This document shows, in pieces, positions 1 through 10,500 of a stretch of 64,000 nucleotides of DNA. The position numbers were made by a program, and so were the translations under genes. Each line of letters begins with the position of its first letter. The stretch's first letter is position 1. Below the pieces are notes generated by a model. It ran no database searches. It saw only the letters and a program-made list of their open reading frames with translations, and was not told the DNA's origin. The DNA is taken from assembly GCA_946894095.1 (NCBI GenBank), contig OX335650.1, forward strand, positions 6,324,001-6,388,000. Direction: 5' to 3'. Origin of the DNA: Incurvaria masculella (lineage: Eukaryota > Arthropoda > Insecta > Lepidoptera > Incurvariidae).

Positions 1-1502
1 GAAATTACTTTCCTCCTGTACTCAGGATATATGCATTTTTTTAATAAAAAATAAAATACACAGTAAAATAAACTGGAACAGTGGTTTTGAAAATATGTCC
101 AAACTAAGTTTGTGAATATTGAAAGCTTACGACCTTAAGCAGTCGTCGAACGCAGGCAGATATTGCAAAACAACTAAAAGTCTTAATGCAATTATTGTAC
201 GAAAAATTACTTTTGTTGTTTTAAGACAACATTCAGATTAGAAAATGTTTAATAATTTTATGGTTTTTAATGGATACGTTAAACTTATTGCTTAAAAAAG
301 AGCCTAATAAATTATAAAAAAAGTACTTACAAAAATGAGATTCGGCACAATTCAGTCATATTTTTCAACAAAACCCGGCTTCAAATTGCATCAGGCTCGG
401 ATTTTGCTGTAAAATTATTACAGTAGAAAAATTCAATTTAATAAAAAAATATTTATGCAGCCATGGCCACCATTCGCAGTAAATCAGCCCGCACATAAAA
501 AAATACAAAATCTTTGGACTGAGATCAGATTAGATTTTAATAATCTTCTGTAATACTAAATATGCATATTTTTATGCTTATACAATATCACCCCTAGGAG
601 CAAACTAGCCTATAGACAACGAATACTTTTGTCAACATCAGATTTTTTATCTGATTTAAATCGGCAATTGCCGTCAAAAAAAAAGCATTTAAAGTATATA
701 CTAAACAAAAATATCGCTATGTACACACTAGTTTTGAAATTGGTTTTTGGTCTCAGTGTAAAAATGCTTGGAGATCGCAATGTTGATTGCATGACTTGAA
801 CTTAACACTAACTTACTTCTAAAATGGAATATTTTGGTATGGTAAGTACATCTGACAGTGGTTTTCATCCCGTCCATATAACGCTATGACTAGCCTTGTA
901 GCCATCGCTGCAACTGCCACTTACAACATTTAAGAAGTTCAAAAGCTTAAATCCTAATATAATTCGTACAGGCGCCTGCCTTTTCATTGTATAGGTACTT
1001 AAATATAACAAGAAGATGCACAAGCGTAACACTTGCACTTTAAGTCCCCATAGACACAGAGAGCTATGCGAACTTATTTGAAATTATTGAATTTTAATTG
1101 CTTGTGAAAAAGCGACTGCCCTATTCTATTTTGGTTTATGTAGTTATCTATAAAACCAATATAATAATATTACTAATATAATTATAAGCCAAGATACAGA
1201 TAACAAATTCGATAAATGCAACAAAAAACTGTGTTAACAGCAGGCTTGTCGTTTAGAAATAAATACACTTCATAGGAAACCAGATCTATGGGGATATCCT
1301 TATATCGTACTAGTGGAATAATAATTAATCATAACATTTGGCAAGAATCCGGTCAACACTAGACACTGCAAACAAGCGCTTGCAACAACGCCACATAAAA
1401 GCCCACAGCAAAAAGTCTTTAATTAATTTTCATCGATAACTTTTAACATCGGATTGAAATGTTTCGTTCTTAATCGTCAACGGTCAGAGGGATGGGGGGG
1501 AT
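1..1502. other. AT-rich region downstream of the neurotactin-like gene
   Basis: No convincing exon on either strand; the open frames are short and of biased composition. Roughly the last few hundred bases before 1503 should hold the 3' UTR of the minus-strand gene, but I cannot place a poly(A) site with confidence. Confidence 0.5.
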
Positions 1503-4500
1503 TTAATCGACGCGGCCGTACCTCGGGACCAGGTCCTTCTGTATGAGGAGGTCGCAGGCGGGCAGCCCCGGCAGCGGCAGGGCGTCCTGCGCCATCGCCA
1601 GCAGGGGAACGTGCGGCGCCGGCAGGCGCCCGTTTGCCACGAAGTAGTAGAAGTGGTCCTGCATCGCCGCAACGAACCGACGCTGCTCGGGCGTGTTCAA
1701 CTCGAACGCACCCAAGATGGCCTCCACGTCCGCGTTGACCGTCGCGACGGCCGGAACTCCCCCCGAGCCGGCTCCCGCCGCCGTCACCACGTACAGCGGC
1801 GCGTCCAGACGCATCCGCACCACGCTCACGAGCGGGCAGACGCTGCGCACCGAAGATATCAACGCCACGAGACCCTCGTAAGTCTTGTTGAAGCTCTCGA
1901 ACAACTGTTCCACGGTGAGGTTTGCGATTAGAGCGCTGTCCTTGACTGTCGCCTCGACCACTTCCTCAGTCCAGTTGAGGTGGCGCCGGTACAGCAGGTC
2001 AGTGTGCGCCGAGTGCTCGGTCGTGCCGAACATTATCTTCTTGGTCTCCTTGCCGGACTTGATGGCCGTCTTGCGCTCCTCGTCCCAGGCATCGAGCGGG
2101 TGCTGCCGCACCAGGTCTCCATCGATGACGAGCCACGAGCGGTGCTGGGTCTCGCCGACGCGGGGCAGTTCGTCCTGTCGGCTCTCCAGCCAGGTGTCCG
2201 GCGTGGACGTCATTATCTGGGTGGTCGATATGCGACGGAGGCACTCGGCCGAGTTGCAGTTGCTGCGCTGGAGGAACTCCTCGTTCTTCTTTTCGGAATC
2301 CTGAAGGGTGTCCCCCTGAAAGACGACGGAGCCCGAAGTGAGCCAGGCGCGGGTGTAGAGCTTCTTAGCTTTCTTAATGGTGGTAATGACCGAGGCGAGG
2401 GTGGCGCCCGCCCGGTGCCCAAGGAGTGTCACTGACTCCGGGTCCCCGCCGAAGTGTTTGATGTTGTCCTGCACCCACTGCAACGCGACCATGACGTCGC
2501 TCAGTCCATAGTTTCCGGAGGTCGGCGGGTACTTGCTCTTGGACAAGACCTCGAGCGCCAGGAAGCCCAAGGCTCCCAAGCGGAAGTTGGGCTTAACGAA
2601 AACCACCTCGCGGTAGCGGGCGTACCTCGGGGAGGGCTGCAGGGGGCTGATGCCGCCGGCCAAGGAGTTCGCGCCGATGAGGACGACCACCGGGAGAGGG
2701 GAGTCGTAGCGAACGTGCGGTGTCACGACATCCAGCGTCAGGCAGTTCTCTTCGCCGACGACGGTCCCGTTCTCGAGGAGCTGAAGGCACAGGGGGGCAG
2801 GCTCCTGCACGTTGAGGGTGTCGTTCCAGCAGGCGGAGATGTTGTTCAGGGGTTGGGCGTAGGTGAAGCGCTTCTCGCCGAGCGGTGGTACTGCGTACGG
2901 GATTCCGTAAAAGTTGTACGCGCCGTTTTTGAGTACTCTGAAAAAATATTATGTTGTTTTAAAATAAAAATAAAGTACTTTATGATTTGATTTATTTCAG
3001 TTCGAAAAGTTATGGAAAAATTGTCTACAAGCAGACCTTTGGAAAATACATAACCTGAATAAATAAGGATTTTCATACACAGTGAAGGGGTGTCACTGTT
3101 ACATAGAACATTTTTCTCACCCCTCGACCGGGCCGCATGTCGTCAGCGTGGTGACGAAGAGCCCCTCCCGGAGCGGCCGCTCGGTGGGCGGGCCGGCAGT
3201 TGCCACCACCACTGCGATGATCACCACGATCGCTATCAGCGCCACCGCGGCGGCCGCCACCAGCAAGTCATCTGCAGCAAACACAGACATTACGGATTCT
3301 GTGGTACAAGTAGGGTAACAATGGGATTTTTTCGTACAAGTAGGGTGACGATAGGACGTTTTCGTACAAGTAGCATACAACCAAACTAAATGTAATGAAA
3401 CTAAAATTAAATGATAAATGTATTAAGCGCCATGATTTCAATTTTTCCCACATATGACTGAGTTTAGATTACAAAAAATAATCATCGTGCAGACACAGGT
3501 CGACCAGTGTCTGCCCGTCTCTTGATGTTTATAAAAAAAAATATAAGTTGTTGTTAATTGATTTCCAAACTACAAGCATCGATTAGCCCACCTTAACATT
3601 TCATTGTGATTGTACATAGATTATATTAAGGTGCAATACCAGTTTGGTACATAGATTAAGGTTAAAAAATTGTAAAAGAAAAGAAGGGAAACAGTTCACA
3701 AAATGGATTGAAAAAATTTACGATGTGCTACAAAAACAGAATTAATTAATTAGAGCCACAAATGGTAATCATTCCTGGTAACTTACCCCTTATGAACTTG
3801 CGTTGTCTTATTCTTTCTCGCAGTGGCAGTTTTGTGGCGACCGGCCCCCCTTCCGGCTCCTAGGGAAAAAAAAGCAATTTAAAAAAATGCATTAACTATT
3901 GATCCTACTTTTTACGACTCGCAATTGCATTTGTAGTGTTATAGAGTTTTGTTGATTCTACTTTTTACGACTCCAATTGCATTTGTAGTGTTATAGAGTT
4001 TTGTTGATTCTACTTTTTACGACTCCAATTGCATTTGTAGTGTTATAGAGTTTTGTTGATTCTACTTTTTACGACTCCAATTGCATTTGTAGTGTTATAG
4101 AGTTTTGTTGATCCTACTTTTTACGACTCGCAATTGCATTTGTAGTGTTATAGAGTTTTGTTGATCCTACTTTTTACGACTCGCAATTGCATTTGTAGTG
4201 TTATAGAGTTTTGTTGATCCTACTTTTTACGACTCGCAATTGCATTTGTAGTGTTATAGAGTTTTGTTGATCCTACTTTTTACGACTCGCAATTGCATTT
4301 GTAGTGTTATAGAGTTTTGTTGATCCTACTTTTTACGACTCGCAATTGCATTTGTAGTGTTATAGAGTTTTGTTGATCCTACTTTTTACGACTCGCAATT
4401 GCATTTGTAGTGTTATAGAGTTTTGTTGATCCTACTTTTTACGACTCGCAATTGCATTTGTAGTGTTATAGAGTTTTGTTGATCCTACTTTTTACGACTT

Positions 4501-7500
4501 GCAATTGCATTTGTAGTGTTATAGAGTTTTGTTGATCCTACTTTTTACGACTCGCAATTGCATTTGTAGTGTTATAGAGTTTTGTTGATCCTACTTTTTA
4601 CGACTCGCAATTGCATTTGTAGTGTTATAGAGTTTTGTTGATCCTACTTTTTACGACTCGCAATTGCATTTGTAGTGTTATAGAGTTTTGTTGATCCTAC
4701 TTTTTACGACTTGCAATTGCATTTGTAGTGTTATAGAGTTTTGTTGATCCTACTTTTTACGACTCGCAATTGCATTTGTAGTGTTATAGAGTTTTGTTGA
4801 TCCTACTTTTTACGACTCCAATTGCATTTGTAGTATTATTGAATTTAGGTTATCCAATCTTTTAACCTTGAAAATTTTTTCTCGTTTACTATTTTATTAT
4901 TTTATTTATTCGATTATTTTTTTATGCAGACCGGCACCGATGGCGACTAAGTGGAAATTGGACGTTGCCAATTTCATGAGTCATGCCATGCTGACATTTA
5001 GGTGGACTATTGTGTGAGGAGTATTTACAAACTTTGACATGAGAGTTATATCATAGAGCTGGACTCGGATGGCTTTTAGCACTCCTCACCTACTACCATC
5101 AACCCAGGTGAGTTTCTTTGTGGTTTTGTCTTTGCTGTATGTAGTAGAGACCCTGAATTTGATTGTGATTTGTTCGAGTGTAGCCTCTTCCTGGGTAGAA
5201 CTAGAATAGCCAATCATGATATTAGGTCACTCACAAATGAATGCGGTACCATACTAGGCCCTTAATTTGAGCATGACTATTGAATTCTGTCATATTTTTA
5301 TTTTCATCTATTAGGTGTACACACTCATGGATTTGTATTTTTATATTAGGTTGGGGAAAAAGTTTCTTCGCATTTTTTAAGAAAATTCAAAACATTTTTT
5401 AATATGGTTTATTTACATTTAACTAAAGTATGTAGGTACCATTTTGTTCGATAACTTTTTGCCATCTTGTAGGTAGGGACATGATCCCATTGCTATAGAA
5501 ATATTGGGACTTCTGATCAATATACCGCGACAAGTGGTTTTGGCAGTCCTCTCGTGATGTTAACCTGACACTGCCTAAAGAATTCTGAAGAGACCTAAAC
5601 AGGTGGAAATCTGAAGGTGCAAGGTCAGGACTATACGGCGGATGCATTAACACCTCCCAGCCAAACTCTCTTAGTTTTTGCTGAGTGGCTAAAGATGTGT
5701 GAGGTCTAGCGTTATCATGATGAAAAACCACACCCCTTCTGTTGATTAATTCCGGCCGCTTTCTCTCAACTTCTTGCTTTAATCTCATCAGTTGTTCGCA
5801 GTAGAGTTCAGAATCGATGGTCCTGCCTGGTGGTAACAGCTCATAATGAATAATGCCCTTCCAATCCCACCACACACACAGCATCACCTTGTTGCGAGTT
5901 AACCCGGGTTTCGCCACAGTCTGTGAAGCTTGACCGGCCTTTGACCACGACCTTTTTCGCACGTTCTTGTCGTACGTGATCCACTTTTCATCACCAGTTA
6001 TCAGCTTCTTCAAAAATGGTTCGGTTTCATTACGTCGTAATAAAGAATCACAGATGAGTACACGGTTCATTAGGTTTCTTTCAGTGAGCTCGTGAGGTAC
6101 CCAAATATCGAGCTTTTTTGTGTACCCAGTTTTTTTCAAATGCGCCAAAACTGTTTTGTGGTCAATTCCTAGTTCTTCAGCTACGTCGTAACTACTGATA
6201 TGCCGATCTTGCTCCACTTTTTCAAAAATGGCATCCATTTTATCCGTAATAGGGCGACCAGAGCGACGTGCATCTTTGACATCAAAATTTCCGGAGTGAA
6301 AACGCTTAAACCAAATTTGTGCTACTCTCACAGACACTGCACTAGGTCCATAAACATCGCAAATTTTTTTCGCGGCTTGCGTTGCATTTTTACCTTTTTT
6401 GTAGTAAAATTTTAAAATGTATCGAATTTCTTCATTAGATTCACTCATTTTGACAGTACGAAAAACAAATGAGAATCACACATTTTCCTAATTTGAATTT
6501 GGAATTATGTTCTTTAAAATTTAAACTTTCAATGATACCAAAACCAACCAGATACAAATAGTATAGCCAAAGAGATTTTATTACAAGTTCATACATACTA
6601 TAATGCGAAAAGACTTTTTCCCCGACCTATTAATATAGAAGTAGAACCGACATGAACCATCATTGGGAGTCAAAATACGAATAGAAGATATATATAAGTA
6701 AGATACGAAGGTTCTCATGATATCACGTTCTACTTCTCTTTGTTACTTTTTTATACTAATATTTTTTTTTTATATCATACAACATCCTGGAGCTACAAAA
6801 TCGGCAGTAGCTTCACAATTATAGAGAGGAGCTGCTCCCAGTGGGGGGCACACTCTTCACGACCTTATACCTTAAAACAAATCTGATTATAGTCTGAGGA
6901 CTGATTGCAGATGTTACACGAAAAAAAAAAAAAAAATATCATGGAATGGAAAACAAAGTTAAATGTATCGCTGCTGCCAACATCTTTCATTAATAGCGAT
7001 GGTACCAACTCGGCCAGCAAGGCAATGTAACTAGGTATGGGGACCTGCAGTTGGATTCCAAGGCATAAATGCATTGTCATGAAAAAGCACATTTCAATCT
7101 AATATAATATAACAGTGGTCTTCGACACAAGTGACCAGCGTTCCTGGTATGCTAGGGGCCAGTCACTGTTCAACTGAGGATTTCTCGCAGCGAGCATGGA
7201 AGGACAAGAGTAGCGATCGAAGCTCATCCGAATAGGTATGCGTTTGCATATGAATTCAGGACGCGCAACATAGAATGTTCGTTGCACTAAATTGCATCCT
7301 CCGAAGTTCTTATGTGTCGTTAAAAAATCAGTAATAAACTCAAATCCATATACACAATTAACAAAACGGGACTTCGTGGCCATTCGCTAAAGCTTAATCA
7401 AACCCGGTTTAATTCAAACCAAGAAAGTACTTTCTTTCCAACAGAGTAGTGGAATAAATTGCCTCAAGAAGTGATTAGTGCTATCACAGTAAATGGTTTT

Positions 7501-10500
7501 AAAAACCAGTTAGACAAACAACTCAATAATTAAACTTAACTAAAAACACAATAATATTAGTAGAAGTGCACTCAAAATATCAAAATTAAAGTACACACAT
7601 CAGCTTTAAGCTGCTAGTACTATCAATAATAATAATAAACAAATTCGTAAACGAACGCTTTCGCCGGCGCTGCTGCCATTGTATGTTAAGTGGCTACACT
7701 GCATCCATACAAATGAGTTTCGGTTGTTACTGCCGCTCTTCCACGCTCGCTGGTTTCTAAAAATAGACAGGTCTCACATCGGCTCCGTCCAGCTTGACGT
7801 TCTCCATGCCGTCGTCCTTCTCGGGCGGCTTGTCGTCGAGGGTCTCCATGGAGGCGAGCGTGGCCTCCGGGTCGCGCGCGTCCCCCCGCCGCAGGATGCC
7901 CGCGAGCGGCGCGCGGATGCCCTCGACGATGCGCCGCCTGATGCTCGGCTGCTCGCCAGCCCCCGACGTCTCTGTCGAGCGTGACCATATAACCGCTATT
8001 AGGCACGACATCATCATCATCATTGCGAACAATATATATTTACTTACAAGAAATAAAACACAATTCCTACACAATACACAATAAATATACAATATGCGTA
8101 ACTATATTCAAATATCTATTTATTTATATGAGACAGGCAGCTTAAGCTGACGTGGCCGAGTACACGAAAGAACAAAAAAATAAAGTATGATCAAACACGT
8201 CACTTTGTGTGGACAGTATGGAAGGAACTCTATGCGGTTCACTAAAAGTGACGTGTTTGAACATTGATTAACTCAGCCGTTTCTTCTTATGGCCGTCTAC
8301 ATGCCGTCTTATTTTTCATGAGATTTAATTTTGTTTGTTAAAAGTTATTTATGAAGTATTGGTTGCACATTCAGGTTTTTTTATACACAAACATACATAG
8401 ATAGAAAATAAATGTAAGCCGGCGCGGGACGCCTGGCAGATGTGAAACATTAAAACTATTTTGTACAGGTAAAATGGATAAAAGGAAATAAAATATTAAC
8501 AGTTGTATTCAGAGTGAACCTGTCAAAACTTAGTATGGGATTAGCACCGGACTAACATACAAAATTAGTCTGACGTATTTATTGAGCGGCTCGTAGCCTA
8601 GTGGCGCAGGGATTGGCCTAGGGTACCAGAGGCCTGGGTTCAATACCGACATGCACCACTGTCGGTACCATCGCATTGGATGAAAAGATAGTCGAAGCGG
8701 CAATGAAAAATGGTCCGTGTTTTCCCTCCAGTTCAATGTAGCCGTGCTCATAAAGGGAAGGGCCTGACATGGCACCAAATTCCTTCGGGAATGTGGTGTA
8801 TTGGGCCACGGCAGCAGTTGGTCTGATCCGCCGAAATAGATGTTTCACGTCAATAAATAAATACATTTCGCCCTGCTCGTCTGCCGTCTCCTGGCTTCAG
8901 TCTAGACTACAGTCCAAAGTTACCGGCTGTGTGCGGCTCCGGGTGGTGCAGGAAGCGGGTGAATGGGCACGTGAAGAGCAGCCGGCGACGCTTCGACTTG
9001 CTCTTGTCCGCGTCCTCCGTCTTCTCGCCTTCCGCCTCCGCCGTCTCCTCCTCCTGAAGGCACAGGGAGATCCCGATATCAGGCTGTTCCGATTAGAGGT
9101 GGTACAAAGACCACGAGCTGTGCAAGACCATCAGCTGTAAAAAACCACAAGCTATGCAAAATGTGATGAAATCAAATCATGCACAGCGTAAGCAGTTTTG
9201 AGAAGACCGAAGGAGTAATAGAACCCTGCAGCAGTGATTCTTATAAATCAAATTATCCTCTTGTTGTAGTTAAGTAAGTTACTTTATATTAATTAAAACA
9301 GAAATGTATTTCTATAGAGTTCGATAATATCAGCAAACTTTAGTGAAATATTTTGGGAGCAACCATCATTAACTAGGCAAATGCAATTAAAAACAGGTGC
9401 GGCATCGTCTTCTATATTACTGGGCTTATTTCATATTTGGTTCTGGCAAAATAATTCCACAAAAAAAAAACAAGTACAGTTGCATGATTTTCATGATTAT
9501 GATCATAACATTAGTCACTGCATTTGCAAAAACCCGATTCGATAAAACTTAGGGTTGAAGTTTCTTCTATTTTTTTTATGCGACCTGACATGGATGGTTA
9601 ATACCACACAACTACCGTTATGATATCAGCCCAATAAGCTACATTCCCGAAGGAATTAGGTGCCATGCCAGGACCTTCCCTTTATGAGCATTTACAGCAT
9701 CTATTTTGTTATTAAAGAAATTACAACATTTCGCTACAGATTACATTTAATCTGTGGTTTCGCAGAAAGCAAAAAAATATTTTTAATGACTTTGCAGGAT
9801 GTTGACGCCCACTTAGATCTCAATTCTTTCATCAGCAAAGCTGCCGATCCCACTTCTCCTCATCTAATAAAAGCCTTTCTACCTTCGTTCAATGTGGAAC
9901 AGGGAGAAAATGCACATATTCAGTCGACATTCCAAAAATACCCACCGATCTTCTAGATCCTTCATCCATAGGGTCGGAAAACTATGGAACGAACTCCCGT
10001 CTGAGGTATTTCCCCCGAAGTACAACCTGGGGTCCTTCAAACATGGCGTGAAGAAACACCTGACCGGCCGGCATGGTTTTCGTTCGAAGTTTGAAATCCC
10101 ATGGGCGTCGTCAGGCACCTTAAGGTGGCCCATCCCGCTCATCTCCCCATACAAAAGGGGAAAGAAGATCACGCCCATATTTCTTGTCAGAGTTCCATAA
10201 TTTTGCTTAAAATAGCTTTATTTGATCGAACTAGATGTCTGATGACCATTGGCATTGCAAACATGTGTTTGGTTTCTAAGTTATAAGGTCCGAAAGTTCG
10301 CATTTTTCGCGCGTTTTATACACTAACTTTGGAGGTGGATTACGCAATGATAAAGTAAGAACATCTTAAAAAGAGTCATCAGACATAGCCTATTTAATCA
10401 AGATTTATAATCTATTTTGTTTTTGTTCAATTTTTTACTACAGCGGTCGTGGTTTACTTTTAGCTATAAGTCGTTTTTAAATTAAAATTTTCGTAAATCT

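Noticed and set aside
1611..2990. Several plus-strand open frames of 60-180 codons opposite the neurotactin-like last exon
   Set aside because: They are antisense shadows of a GC-rich real exon; their composition is Arg/Val/Gly-skewed and they have no recognisable domain.
3901..4842. CRISPR-like array
   Set aside because: Direct tandem repeat with no unique spacers, in a eukaryotic intron; it is a minisatellite.
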